A stretch of DNA of 64,000 nt from Isoetes taiwanensis (GCA_021234155.1 JAJEKV010000054.1:4883962-4947961), one strand, 5' to 3'; positions 21,600 through 34,529 are shown, counted from the first letter of the stretch. A program made the numbers and translations. Notes: generated by a model from the letters alone, not told the origin.

Positions 21600-22990
21600 C
21601 CAACGCAGAATCGCTTATCAAATTAAGTTGCCCACTTGGTTGCACAAGCACGAAATGAAATGCCAGCCTCAAGGACTTTCTTATCTAACCAATCTACACT
21701 ATCTTGAGAGCCAACTAGATCCACCACGTAAATATCCGGGTGGAGTGTCTAGCATAATATCCTCTAGGTCGAACTTTTGTGGCACGCATGGCTCAAGATC
21801 AAACGTGAATCCAAGCTCTCAAAAGATGACGCCAAGATCATTTTCTATACTCCTTGCCAACCCCCATCGGAAAACTACGAATATCTTCGTCACAATCGAG
21901 ATTATTTGCGTGGTCGAACTTGATAAGAATGCATTCGCCAAGCAGCCTACAAGCCGAGAATTATTCCTGATGAAGCTCAATCCATCGAAATGCTCACACT
22001 AAAAGTTCACGTGCTTTGTCGGGCTTAAGGGCACAACGAAGATGGTGTCTTTCCTCAATGTTGTAGAAAGTTCTAGAATGAATGTTGCGAGAATACACTT
22101 ATTTTCTTCCCAAAGCATTTTGCTAGATGACCAATTAAAATATTTTGGTTCAACCAACTCCACAATTCTCTTGATTTTCGATGAACAAACTTGTCCAAGA
22201 AGGCAACAGCCTCCACTTTTTAGCATGATCTAAAGCAGATAGGGAATGATTAAACGTTATTTGAAAGGACAACCTCAGAAGGGCCATAATGAAGAAATTA
22301 AAAAAGACAGTTAAGAGATTTCTCGAAAAAAGCGCATGATTTTTGGTCATGCCAGATGTTGTGACCGGCTTCGGATCATACAATCGATGCAAAGAAGAAC
22401 CCATAAAAATCTTGGCGCTCAAACGGAACAAGTTCATGAGTCATGAAGCGAAAACAATCTGAGCATGGCATTAAAAAACTGCACCAAAGGATCTGATTTT
22501 GGCATGTAGGAGCAGAAGAGAGGTCTGTTTTTCCAATTCAAAACCAAATTGACGATCTCTATAGTTATTTTCGATTTTTAAGGTATTATCCTTATGATGA
22601 CAGAACTGTATTTAACAATGAAATAAGGAATCAGATCCAAAGAAACCATGTTATGGGGTACAAGCGGTACCGTCATATTAAACACTATAATGCTTCGGCG
22701 GACAAAAGGTAAAAGTGTGGGATTTTTCTTATGTTCTTGCACAAATTTTAAGGCTTTATCCTGTTCTTCTCTCAGCAACAATGATTGACAACAAGCCTAT
22801 TGTCAAGTTACCTTCAAGGATTGTAAACTTGGAACAACTAGATTTTGACACGTAACAACGTCGCTTTTATAATGAACAATTTATAGCGGTAGCACATCTA
22901 TCGATGATGCATGCGCAGCAACACGCTTAAATGAAGTCGCAAGTTGGTCGTCGAGTCTTTTTTTTCGGGCAATTATCAATCGCGGTATTG
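21600..22990. other. Gene-free stretch, nothing recognised
   Basis: Only short broken frames are present. A minus-strand run around 21980-21630 and another at 22437-22150 have protein-like composition but match no family I know. They are probably internal debris of the surrounding transposons. Confidence 0.3.
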
Positions 22991-23036
22991 AATTTGTAAT
23001 CCTAAAACCATTAACCTTCGTGTATAAAAATATACG

Positions 23037-23571
23037 CCACATGCGACCACCTACGCCACATACGCCACATATAAATGCATCGACGTGTCATATACGCCAC
23101 ATATACATACCGACGTGTCATATACGCCACATATACGTCTTCGACGTGTCATATACGCCACATACATCACATATACGTACTGACGTGTCATATACGACAC
23201 ATATGTCACATATGTCACATATACGACGTCGCATGCGACGTCACGTCGTAAACATCCACCTGGCGAGACACCTGTCGTCCCACCAGCGCCCAAGCCCACC
23301 GGCGCCACAGATGGGCCAAGATCAGACGTCGTTATGCGACGCGACGCCGCAGCGCCCACCGGCGTGACACCGCCGTCCACCGACGCAAGCGTCCACCGGG
23401 CGTGGACAGACCGCCATGTCACGATGTCGACGTCGCACCACACGCCGCGATGCGGCGTGTCCGCGACGCGGACGTCGCATTGGCGCCGTCGCATGGTCAC
23501 GTTATTTGCGACGTCACGTCGCACAGACGTCTCAAGCCCACGTCGCTAAATGTCCATTCTCTTGTTGTGTT
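23037..23571 (-). mobile_element. CACTA-like right terminus with 30-bp subterminal repeats
   Basis: The phrase GACGTGTCATATACGCCACA repeats at 23082, 23112, 23142 and (variant) 23182, with spacings of 30, 30 and 40 bases. An 18-base perfect palindrome, GACGTCGCATGCGACGTC, lies at 23225-23242. GACGTCGC-rich sequence then runs to a tip ...CATTCTCTTGTTGTG at 23571 (minus strand CACAACAAGAG). Directly beyond the tip the sequence switches to a PPR reading frame. The partner end is probably 12468 but this is not proven. Confidence 0.6.
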
Positions 23572-24060
23572 CTAAACATGTATAGCAAGTGTCGATGCGT
23601 AGATGATGCCCAAAGAGTGTTTGATAAAATGGAGGAACATGGACTATTTTCCTAGAATTCCATCATCTCATCATATGCTCGACATGGGAATGGCAAGCAT
23701 GCTTTACATCTTTTTTCAATTAATGCAGCAAGATGTAAAACCCGATATGATGACATTTATTAAATTCTTTGTGCATGGAGTCATGATGGCTTCGTCAATA
23801 AGGGTCATAACATGCTAGCAGTAGAGCATTATGGGTGCTTTAATTGATATTTCTGGGCACAGGATATACGGATTATGTGAAAGACTTTATCCAGGTAATT
23901 CCTTTTCAAGACAATACCATTGTCTAGATAACACTCCTTGGTGTATGAAAAAATTACAAGGATGAGAAACAAGGGCATTATGCTAGTGAGCTGATTTTTA
24001 GAAATGGATCCATATAACTCTGCTACATATACGACACTTTGGAATATATAGTACAATACA
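23572..24060 (+). pseudogene. PPR protein, 3' fragment, truncated by CACTA-like element
   Basis: The frame starts right after the transposon tip. It reads NMYSKCRCVDDAQRVFDKM, the typical start of a PLS-class PPR repeat, then in other frames HALQLFFQLMQQ-like and VKPDMMTF motifs. A VEHYGC-like segment and a decayed E-type tail (QVIPFQDNTIV, DPYNSATYTTLWNI) follow, to about 24050. PPR proteins of this class bind organellar RNA and guide editing or processing. Several frameshifts and the missing 5' part make this a pseudogene. No DYW domain is seen. The N-terminal repeats were not found left of the transposon within the window. Confidence 0.75.
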
Positions 24061-25203
24061 AACATGAACTAAAAAAGGTGCAGATTTGCAAGAAAAGTAA
24101 GATCCAAGAGATTGTATAAACCGTAACAGCCTGCAACATGCATAACATGATGTTTGAATTTTAACAGGCCAGAAATTGCGGAGTTTTGGATTTTTCCACT
24201 TTTGTTCATCCCATCCCAGAAAGGGACTAATGGCATATTAACATAAAACATCCAGACAAGCCAGAAACTGTTCAGAGCACAACAAAGCTGGACACTCAAG
24301 AATCATGGGGTTTGAAAAACATAGACCGTTGCTAAATTCATATGTATTCCACAAGGGCAATATTGCAGCAACAAAAAAAAAAAGGTTTAGCCCCTCCCCC
24401 CAAAAACAAAAGAATTAGTGTATACATATTCACAAAATATTATAGAATATTCAACCTAATAGGGGTTTCCCACTAGCTGTCACAAAATGCTTTGATCGTG
24501 ATGATGGATATAAACATCCCCGCTTGACCCTTACATCAAATAATTATTTGCTGTAAGGGATAAGCTGGGATGTTTATCCCAAACCGGCAGGAAAGCTTCC
24601 TCATCCGTAGCTAGGTTATTGGATTAGCTCATAGGCAGCTTCTACCCTGGATTATCAGCATCTGAGGCTGACTCAAGGGCTCAAAGATGTACAAAAATGC
24701 ATGCTGCTGCCTGTTATGAGGTTTGCAGCAGTATGCTATGCCCTATCACGGGGCTTGAATCGACGGTCTGGATTGCTCTGAAAGCGGGCCAATTAAGGTA
24801 AATTTAAGGGCATATCAAGGCAGTTTCCCATGGGCTTCCCGCCTCACGATTTTCTGGAGGTCAAATTTTTGGCGTGCAGGTTCCCGTGGTCGCCTCACCT
24901 TGAAGAACTCAGGTTTCTAACCTGAACTAAAAGTATTCCTAATGGATTTCTGAGCACTCAAGTTTTTGACCTTGCAAGATATTTTCAGGTCAGTTTCATG
25001 GGAAACCACCTCGGAGCTTTCAAGACGAGATACTCTTGGATACTCTTGAGTAAAGCAGCCCAATAAAATTGGCAAGCCCCTTGACCCCAACCTCATAATT
25101 AAAAGCATAGGCTACCTCATAATCGAAATTGACCTAAAATAGAAGCCTGACCGGGGCAAAACGAAAGTTACATGAGGGAGGGTCCTGGTGAGAGGTTTTA
25201 GCG
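24061..25203. other. Intergenic stretch upstream of the UQCC1-like gene
   Basis: I see no gene in this stretch. The last few hundred bases should hold the promoter and 5' leader of the gene starting at 25204, but no clear TATA box can be singled out. Confidence 0.4.
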
Positions 25204-26790
25204 ATGGCGTTGAAGGAATTAGTGCGACCGCAACTCTGGCGGCGATGTTTATCTCTGTCGGAGATGAAGCCGTTCACCGTTTTGACTCATTTTTTTCCAT
25301 ATTCATCAGCTGCCACTGCCATATCACAAGATGAATCATTTGGAATTCAGGATTTAAAACCTAGTTCATTGGGGTTGCAGAGAGGCTCTCCTTTATGGGC
25401 TGAAGATCCTGAACCTCGTGGATGGCAAGGATTCGCCCTCAAAATGCTTGGTTTTTACTCTCGCCAGAGCAAGTTCATACGCCAAGCCAAGCGGCTATAT
25501 ACACGCATTCAAGAACGAGTGGCTGATCCACAATTATATACAAGTAAGCACTTGTCCCTATTGTACACGTAAAATGTGGTCATTTGAGAAAATTTGCCTC
25601 TTAAGTGTTTAAGTAGTGGAACGTCATTGACAGCTTTTGGCTTAGAAAGGAGTTTCAGAACAACTCATGCAATGTTAGTTGTCCATATGTGGCTATGCCT
25701 TGTTCGACTACGTGCAGAAGGCAAGCCTGGAACGCAGGTTGGGCAATATCTGTATGACATCTTTAATCATGATTTGGAGCAAAGGGTGGTGGCAGAAGGG
25801 GTATTTTCATCTTCACTATTCTGAATCTATTTTCTGAATTAAAAAAGCAGGTCTTGATTGGACTATACACAGGTCAAAATGCTGCTATCCAAATGGATGA
25901 AGGAACTGGAAAAAAATTTCTATGGAGCTATTTCTGCTTATGACAAGGCTATGCAACCTGGTGCTGAAGAAGATGAGCTTACTGAGGCCCTTTGGCGGTA
26001 AAAATTATTAAACCAATGGCATGCATTTTTAGAACGTCTTAATGCTTGTGACTAATACTCTTTGTAGCTTTCCTTGTCTTGCTATAATGCTTTGTCTTAT
26101 TGGTATCAAAGAGCTCTGATTAGGAAGGTCCTTTTTTGTGCCGTGGAAGTTATAGAAGAAGCTAGGGACTTACACCCTTCCACATCCAAGTGAACTTAAA
26201 GACAAGTTTCTAACTTCGGTAGGACCTGAGAATTTTCCCTGACGTGTTATATCTTACAAGAGGCAGAGACAGGCAACAAGGGATGGAAGAAATTGGCATT
26301 TAAGAAAACACTTATGTCAACAATCTGTTGCATCCCAAAATGGAAATTAAAATCAGGCATAGTCATACAAAGGCGTTTTTATTAGCCTATGTTATTGTCT
26401 GGCAAGTGTTTTTCAAAAGTACCAAAATATTTTGGTGCCTCTGACATTGAGACTCTTGTTTAAAAAGATGCATCACTGGATCATCGTTAATTGCTCACTG
26501 CAATGCAATGCAATGCAATGCAGATTTGGGAAAAGTCTTATAGTCAGTGGAAGGATTAGGCCATCTTGTTATACGTATTAAAGAATAATGATTGTGGTAA
26601 ATGGCAGGAATGTATTTTCTGAGGATGGCTCCTCAATGCCTTCTGGTCCAGCATTAACTCCTATACAGGTTTGTAGGCTATGCGGCACCTAATGTTAGTT
26701 GGTTATTTGTTTACTGAAGCTTTTCTGTATTTTTGGTGCAGGCTTTGTCAAGATATATCAAAAGAGAGGCCGCTTGTTTATCAGTAACAG
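25204..26790 (+). CDS. Ubiquinol-cytochrome c chaperone (UQCC1/CBP3 family), five exons, 3' end not found
   Basis: Likely an assembly factor for mitochondrial complex III that helps cytochrome b synthesis and maturation. The exons I infer are 25204-25543, 25634-25800, 25873-25997, 26608-26668 and 26742-26790. All introns are GT..AG and the phases agree across every junction. Residues 1-30 are Arg/Ser-rich without acidic residues, as in a mitochondrial targeting peptide, apart from one early Glu. The core has KMLGFYSRQSKFIRQAKRLY, then FGLERSFRTTHAMLVVHMWL, GQYLYDIFNHDLEQRV and LLSKWMKELEKNFYGAI. The end has ALSRYIKREAACLSVT. The order and length match the plant family. After exon 5 (phase 1) a short terminal exon starting near a TDKEA-like motif is expected, but I could not find one before 29400. 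The gene may be truncated or have a long last intron. Confidence 0.88.
26499..26522 (+). repeat. (CAATG)n microsatellite
   Basis: About four perfect CAATG units in the intron between exons 3 and 4 of the UQCC1-like gene. Confidence 0.9.
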
Positions 26791-29410
26791 GTATGAGTTG
26801 GTACCCATACTGATAAGTATTTTCTTATCTCCAAGTTAAAAAGACAAAGTAAAGATCGTTCAATTTGCATATAGCCAGAAAATTTTACCATAGTAAGCAC
26901 CATTTACTTCCTTCACTGGTTTTTTCAACAAGCTTACGCGAGCTTTTGACTTGGTTGCAGATTCAGATTCAATTCTTACGGGAAATATTTCATTCTCTTC
27001 AACTGAAATATTTTCAAATACAAACTCCTGAATTTTGAGAGACATTGACTAGGTCATTATTCTTCTTCACTGTGACCTCAGCAATTGAATATACATGTTC
27101 TTTGAGGTCATGCCAAGAAAAAAGGAAAAACAAATTTGAACAAGAAATGGCTATCCAAGTAAAGTTTTGGCGAGTCATATATATTGTTTTTTATGATTTT
27201 GTGGATATAATAACATTGTCTTTAGACTGTTTTGTGATGTCTGCATTTTCTAAGTTGACATTTCCCTTATGAATATTTGCATGCAATGAGTCACAACTTG
27301 CATACCGTTATTTTAATAAATCCTTTCTTACACATCCTAATCGCTGTTTCAAAACGATCCAAAAAAACAACCATCCTGGGTTCTCTCAACCATTGTAATG
27401 CAATAGGAAAAGAGGACCGTACACGTGGCAAGTATAGCTGGGGACGAGAATATCAAGAAAAAGAAGAAGATGAAGGAAAGACTAATATCAAGAAAAAGAA
27501 GAAGATGAAGGAAAGACTAGTAAAGGTGTGCCCGGCTTTGTCGGACTAATGTCCTAGTTTGTGTTTTTACTTGCATTAAACAAAATGAGCTCAAATTTTC
27601 AAATCATGATCTAGTAAATGTGTACCCATCAATTTATCACAATTTATCACTCGATGAACAAAATGAGCTCAAATTTTCAAATCATGCAGTCTTATGCAGC
27701 CTTCTAAAAATGTGAAAAACTCTAATAATAGCCGCCATTGATGCAATGCATTTTATTAAATGAAATTACTCAAGCTCTGAAAACTTTGGATTTGAAAGCT
27801 CTAAAAAATTTCTCGCCACATATGCTGAGTTGCATCCTGCTGTACTAAACGACTCGTAGTTCCGAACTCTTCAAAATCTAGAAGTTGTTATAACACGTAA
27901 TAACAAAGAGAGCTGTCATTTCATAATATAGGAGAGTTGGGCTCTAGCATTGTTGCAATACCCAGTAACATGCCTTTGGAGATATAGCTTTCTACCGTTG
28001 CATGATTTATATCTATGGACCAATTTGCCAACTAATTCTAGAGCTCAAAATCAAGGTCACGTTTTCAGATGCAGTCAGTGATGAACTTAACATAATATTA
28101 TTACTTTTTTGCTGTCACAATATCAAAAGAAGTTCAAAGCATCTATAGTTCATCGTAAAAATGGCAAGTTGTTATTAAAATCTCTACATGATCTCTTCCT
28201 AGTAGAACTCCATGGCATACTGCTTCTGGATTGATCATTTCTATCTTGCAACCTCTCACTCTCCTTCTCAAAATTTTCATCAGCGTGTAGCATTCCTTTC
28301 AATGCTATTGAATCTGGTAAGATGATGAGAATAGATAGTAGTGGGCATTTTAGTATTGGTGGAGTAGTAGAACTTACATAAATTAGCTTGACATTGTTGA
28401 AGCGCAGGGTTCTTTCGAGTTTTTCGTGTCAGTGGTCGAATAGCAAGAAAGGCCCAAAGAAAGAAACTACCCCTCAATTGTACAACATTTGAGCGGTCGA
28501 ATGAATTAAAATGTGATACCTTACAACGATTGCGCGTCATTAAACTTTTAACCGTTGGCTCAATTGCATGCCATTGATCAAATGCAATAAAATTCAGGTT
28601 GTCGATATGAAGTCCATCCGACACGTATACCTACTTTTCAATATTACATTTGATCTCTAAATTGTCGATAGAAATTAAATTATGTCGTCAATAATCAAAA
28701 TCTAACCTTTTGAACATTTTGTGCCTTCTGAATGCAGATGTTCGACTGTGGTGCTTGTATTTGCTTGGAGATGTTTTAAGAACCAAGAATTCCTTTAAAC
28801 TCAAACTTTCCAAAAATGCCGCCCAAAGCTCGGGCTACTTAACTCCAATTGATTGGTCGAGTACACATTATAGGTGAGTAAACCTTTGATCACGAATACA
28901 TTATTCGCTATCCTAATTCTAGTATTTGTTGCTCTATATCTTTGTATAAACTTGTTCTATCTCAGTGCATAATTGTATTGTTTGTGTAATATTTGTTTTA
29001 ATCTGTCTGTCTAATATTTGTCTAGTATAATTCTTCTGTTTATATAATATTTATTTTCTTCAAATCTGTTTAGATTATGTGTAATATTTATTTTTACTTC
29101 CTTTTATTGTTCGTTTTCCACATTCAATGTCTGTATATTAGCACATAACGTGTTATAGTTGTTGTAGTGTTGATGTTCTGCAATTATTATTCTTCTTTTC
29201 TTTACAGTTCTAGCTTAAGTAACATCTAAGGCTTATAACCAACGTTCGTAGTCAACTCAAAATCGTGCTAAATTGTGTACTGGATTTGTGTTTGCAGGGA
29301 GGAAGAGGTAGCTGTTACACCTACTGCTACGATCAAGAGCCTCGGATGATCATTCATCGGGTTTACATTTCCAAAAGAAAAGAATGAGGAGAATGCACTA
29401 TACATTGATA
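26791..29410. other. No recognised gene; contains a 35-bp tandem duplication
   Basis: The unit ATATCAAGAAAAAGAAGAAG plus ATGAAGGAAAGACTA occurs twice in a row (27449-27517), giving a Lys-rich frame of no known family. Two acceptor-like sites precede short open stretches at about 28738 and 29299, but neither continues the chaperone in a recognisable way. The rest is AT-rich and empty of identifiable features. Confidence 0.4.
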
Positions 29411-29417
29411 ATGAATG

Positions 29418-29990
29418 ATTTTTTTTTTTGAAGGCAAGGTATTTTTATTTTTATTAATAGTATGTATAAATACATTTATTCATGGCTCTATAGTAGCCAG
29501 GTAGCCTAAACATATCAGCACATAAGAAACCCAGGTATGAAAGTAGAAGACAAACACCATTCTAGGAGATCCGCGCAAGCAAAAATCCCATGATGCATGA
29601 AGATGATGCCACCTACTAGACGCCTCCGAAAATACTGATAGACAAAAGTAGAAGCAAGGGAGTGTCTCCCCGCGCGTTAACTCGGCCCCAAGATGCACAT
29701 CTGCAAAAAGGTACTACAGGGAGACTACTTGCTCACTTCCAATTGTACTAAGAGACAAGTTGTCTCACCATCTTCTCAAGATGCTAATGCCTTCTAGAGG
29801 CCTCCCCTAGTGATAGTGGCTCCATCATAAGAGAACAGACAGACCCTAAATGCCTTGAGGGGAAGACATATAAATGAAGGGCTTGCTGCAGTGAAGAGAG
29901 CTTTTCAAGGAGCTTCTCTTAGTTATTACCTGAAGCATGTGAAACATCTAAATAATATGAAAGCTATGAAGAGATTGCTGGATTTGGGGA
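29418..29990 (-). mobile_element. LINE-like 3' end fragment
   Basis: On the minus strand the segment ends CTATTAATAAAAATAAAAAT, then ACCTTGCCTTC and a 10-base A run. That is the look of a plant LINE 3' UTR with its poly(A) tail. A 72-aa frame (29698-29480), rich in Cys and aromatic residues, has no known domain. No reverse transcriptase is present here. Confidence 0.4.
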
Positions 29991-30047
29991 AGGACTTTCC
30001 AGGTGCAATATGGCATTAAAGCTAATTTATTTGAGAACGAAACACGC

Positions 30048-30076
30048 ACGCATGCACACGCGCGCACACACACACA
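30048..30076 (+). repeat. CA-rich microsatellite
   Basis: ACGCACGCATGCACACGCGCGC followed by (AC)n. A degenerate alternating purine-pyrimidine run. Confidence 0.85.
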
Positions 30077-30480
30077 ATTGGACGATGATGGGAATCTAGG
30101 CCAAGTCCCCATGTCAAGGGACGTGCTTCCTTGATAACAAGATCTGCCACTTCAGTGAATAAAGCCGAAGAAACTTACCGAAGAAAATCCTAATGCATGC
30201 TTTCTGATTATTGATGGGCAACATTCTATTGAAGCACAAAGATCCCTCTCCAATCAGGCAAAGCAAACATGGCAAACCATGTACTAGCTTTATTATAACT
30301 ATAGAAGGTGTTAAATTCTAAGCTTTACTATGCCTGCAGTGTGCTTCGTGGAGATTAATGCAACATTAAACAAAATGAACAAGGTGTTTCTTTATAAAAA
30401 GTTCGTGTCATTCACATTTCTTTATTTGTTTCTATTATTGATACACACTTGGCGCGAATTGCCAACGTGAATTCACACCT

Positions 30481-30481
<1 letters not shown>

Positions 30482-30513
<32 letters not shown>
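30482..30513 (+). repeat. Poly(T) tract
   Basis: About 30 T in a row at the left edge of duplicated copy 1. Similar T tracts mark 37054-37078 and 39403-39429, at or near the right edges of copy 2 and of the diverged third copy. Confidence 0.9.
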
Positions 30514-30515
<2 letters not shown>

Positions 30516-33500
30516 TTTAAGCTATTTTGCTTTAATTAAGCAATATTGGAACATTTGTTTCAATAATTGTTTCAATGAGAAAATAAAGTTCAATACAGGA
30601 TGCGGCCCTGCTTAAAAAGCACGGTACTTGTTTGCAAAAAGCCAAGTTACGCCAAAGGAGAAAAGCCATAAAATATGTTATTTGATAAGGAAGGAAGGAA
30701 GGAAGGAAGTATATTTTTACGTCGCACCACAAAGGCAGCGTCACGAAGGACATGCGACCACAAGTACAAAGAAAACAAAAATACATTGCATGGGCCGAAG
30801 CCCGTGAGCACCATGGCCCGGATTAAAAAACCCCACTGGGGAAAAACCGTTGCCATGATGACCACAGATCCAAAAAGCTATCTTTGCTTTGCAAAAAGCA
30901 ACAAGCATACCTCCAACAAACGAGAACTTCAACAAACGCCCCGAACCGTAACCTCTTCACAAACTAGGTGCCGAAAATCGGTGCGGACTCATGCACGCGC
31001 TAAACCTCCATCCTCTCACTGAAACCAGGGCAAATAGATGCTGATGCAGAGATCCTGGTGCCGACCCCCTGGAGTAACTCGATCAAACCACTAGACCATA
31101 AGAGCTGCCCCAGAAACAGGTAGAGTCCCAAAACCCCCATAGCAACGATCTGCAGAAAGGCGGTGACCGTGAGGGCACCGCTGAAGCTGAAAACTAACGC
31201 ATCCAATAAGCCCAAGCGCCAGAAGTCCAGGCGCTCAGGGAAGGCGGCGCTCAGGGAAGATGCTTATGGTGAGGTCGTTTGTGATGAAAAGGGCCAAGTG
31301 TGGCTTTGTATAAGTGTGGCTTTGTATAAGGTTATGGTACCAATATTAATGGTTGTACTTGGACAACATTAAAGCAAAGGAGAGACGTGCCTATTTAAAA
31401 GAAAACCATGGGTGATGGCAAAAAGCGACATTGGCATTTTATTTAGACTTGATATGCTCAGTAGTATAAAGACAAACTTTGTTTTGAAGAGAGTAAGTGC
31501 CGAAAATCCAACGGCAAGCAAAATATTTAGGCTTTATGCATTTGGGGCTTTTCCCAACATACTTTTAGCGCCCAAAAGGGCCGCCTCTGTGGCTTATTGG
31601 TTCTGATACCAAAAGCTATGATCTCCATCTATCTGTTCGATTCTAAAAACTAGACGCCAGTGGTTTTTAGAGATGGTTGAAGTGTTTTAAGGTGGATTCT
31701 ACTGGTTATTATGAGCTCTGGCGGATCATATGATGTCTGATAAGCCCTTTGAGCAATGCAACCAAAAATATAGTGGCCGGATTTGCTGCCAAAGTACAGG
31801 GATCGAAAATGCAATTCGATTTCGATGCCATACACAGGTTCTTCCTTGCACAAAGATAAGCTTTTGTTATTTGATATTTCCATATCTACATGTTGTAGCT
31901 AAAAAACATGTTGAGGATTTGATAGAAATACTGTTTTTTTTGGGATGATCCTTGCTTAATATGGCACTGCCAAATTCGTTTTGCCAGGATATGGCCAAAA
32001 AGAGGTCTGGCTTGTGGCTATGAAGATGCTTCACAAGAAAACAGAGCTTTAATAGCAGCCACTTCTTAAATATTGATTTCTGTGTAAAGTTGGGCTTTGA
32101 TGGACGTTGAAGGCATTGTCGAACTGATGTTGGTGCCTAAGATAAAAATCTGGCCTATTTTGTTACAAAAGAGGTCAGTTCTCGCTTTCAACAGAAAAAT
32201 TGTGCTTTTGTACACAACACTCTAGTTGATATTAGCTTGGAAAGAAAGGGTAATTAATGGCACTTTCGGATGCTTTTGTCTACTTTGCAGGCTAAATAAA
32301 ATAGCTTACCAATAGATGTCAAAAGGTTTTTGTGCCAAAATATTACTTGGTTGGAGCATTTGATGATGCTGTATAATGCTGGTCTACAACATTACTACAG
32401 TGCACAAGGTGTTCTTTTTGCTTCAGGGCAAGGAGAGCGTCTACTACAGGTTCTTATCAACAAACTTCATTCTATTTAGAATTTAAGCAACTGTGGCTAC
32501 ATGGGTTTGCTTGAATGAAATAAATGGGCTGATTTTCTAACTGCAGAAGCATGCAGACTGGTTTGTTAACATGGTTGCACAGATAGGCACCTTTATGTTG
32601 TAAGCCTTACGCAGGATAAGGATTCACTAGTTTGTGTTATCTGATTAATATCACAGACTTGTAAGTGCTAGGATGCTTGTAGCATGTCCATGCATCAATT
32701 ATTTATAGCGACCAATCGATTTATTCTTACGTGCTTGGATGCTTGTAGCACGTCTAGGCATATTATGTCTAAAGCAACAAGGTTTGTTGTTAAAGTTTAA
32801 AATGATAAAAATCTTATAACATGCTATGACATTGACTATGGTTATCAAGGTTGCCAGCTAGATTTGGGACTAAGAAATTAGTTCTCGTCTAATGGTAATG
32901 CTTGAGGCCAACTGAATTCTAAAATATCACATTCCAGTTTCCTTTTCTTGTTAAATGTCATCTCAGGGCAAAAGGATACAATTGGTGATCAGTGATAAAC
33001 TGAGAGACCCAATGTACCTTTTGGCCCTTGCACATTTACCATTATCATGCTAATTGTGTATTGATTGGCTGCAGGTACGGGTTCTCTCCTTCAATTGTCT
33101 CTATTTTGCTGTTAGAGTTGGCGTTAACGCGGAAATGGAATATCTGGATGCGTAAAGAGATGGAATAAGCAACACTTTGATAGTGACAGCAGTTCATCTG
33201 AATGACAAAAACAGAGCCAAAAAACTGGTTATTATTGTCAAATTTTGTTTCTGGAATGCTTTTGTATTTCTGAATTTCAAACATGAAATATGATAGAAGG
33301 TAATTTAGAGTTGAAGGCTCTATTTTCAGCTTTAAAAATCTGATGTGATACGTTGATAATAGTCTTAAAGATGGAATTCTTTTTTGGCTATGTCTTATTA
33401 AATATATGAGAAAGCATTTTAATGCACATGCTTCAATTTTTTGTCAGTAATCAATGGTCTTCAAATTACTTAGGCTTTGGAAAGAGAGGTACTAGTCTAG

Positions 33501-33597
33501 ACTGGCTTGTTCAGTTTAGATAGTAGGATGATAATACTGCCAAGGGATTGACCGAGGTAGATGCTAATCTAGCGTATGCTAGTTTAGGCCAGGTTTT
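30513..33597 (+). repeat. Direct duplication, copy 1 (with 568-bp extra segment)
   Basis: This matches 34530-37061 almost base for base, apart from scattered changes and a 568-bp segment at 30690-31257. Shared content includes an unrecognised frame at 31412, an exon-like stretch ending at a CAG/GTTCTT donor (~32290-32449) with YNAGLQHYYSAQGVLFASGQ, and an exon-like stretch after GGCTGCAG at ~33075. These look like exons of one gene, but I do not recognise the family. Confidence 0.85.
30690..31257 (-). mobile_element. 568-bp segment present only in copy 1, retroposon-like
   Basis: In copy 2 the flanking sequence is continuous (GATAAG/AGATGC), which gives an empty-site comparison. On the minus strand the segment runs from a GC-rich start to an end of (TTCC)n, like a non-LTR retroposon with a simple-repeat tail. 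A minus frame (31215-31000) is hydrophobic and unrecognised. No more than 3 bp of possible target duplication (AAG) can be seen, so deletion from copy 2 is also possible. Confidence 0.5.
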
Positions 33598-34529
33598 TTT
33601 TAGACACTTCATTTCACTAGGGATACCTGGTGATGCCTCTCTCCCTTTGCTCTAAGTGATTTAGAAGATCTAGGAGAATCTCCTTTACATAGTTTTTTGG
33701 CTTTCCTATTTAACCAGGCTAAGCTACATTATGGTATATTTGTGTAGATTGCATATGAGGCAGTGCCTCACTTGGAACAAGCAGTTGGACACTCTTGAGT
33801 TTTACAAGAAGCAAAGTGAAATGGCAATGCTAGACACTTTGAGTTATACAAGAAGCAAAGTGAAATGTCAATGCATACATCTATTGTGCCATGCAAGGTG
33901 ATGCAGATTACTTCTACCATGATGCATGTGATGATGAGGAAGAATATGAGGTCATACCACATACACGTAGATGAGATAATCTCAAACTATACCTCCAACA
34001 TGGAATAGCAGAATTTGACTGCAATAACCTGCAAGTTCCTATAAAGATAGTACTGGCCACTAGGCCTACTATATTTATGCCAGTTGGCGGCCAGTTGGCT
34101 CTAGGTTGCATATGAGGCTATGCAGATTGCTTATGCCAGGGTATTCTATTCAGGTACCCTGGTTATGAATAATAATTCATCAAGAACGTGCATTAATGGC
34201 AGATGTCATTATTACACATATGGCAATTGCTATATTATGCCACTTGGCTAAAATCCTTAATGCAAGGATATTAGGATATTGTTTGTATGCTTATGCATGA
34301 TGAAAGGGCAATGTCCAATGTTAAATTGGCTGTTGCAAAGAAGGAAGTTCCTACTACAAATACATATTGCAGTAATGAAAGGGTATGTATTTGCATTAAT
34401 TACATTCTATATATATGGCTAAATAGCTATAGGGTATGGCATTACCCCCACTGTAATGGTGGGGTCTTGCCATCCCTATAATTACAGTTTTATATACAGG
34501 GGTTATGTTATACTCTACGGAAGGTGGTA
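33598..34529. other. Spacer between duplicated copies, no gene seen
   Basis: Short repeats occur, such as CAAGAAGCAAAGTGAAATG at 33807-33826 and again at 33850-33868, and TACCCTGG/GTACCC motifs. No coding sequence is recognised. Confidence 0.4.

Noticed and set aside
23041-23240. CRISPR-like array (30-bp phased repeats)
   Set aside because: The repeats adjoin one another with short degenerate joints, no unique spacers and no cas genes, in plant DNA. They are transposon subterminal repeats.
12468-23571. A single intact 11.1-kb CACTA element
   Set aside because: The tips at 12468 and 23571 are similar, but a third tip-like end (21340-21400) and GC-rich subterminal blocks at 18975-19580 mean nesting or several elements. 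No target duplication was confirmed.
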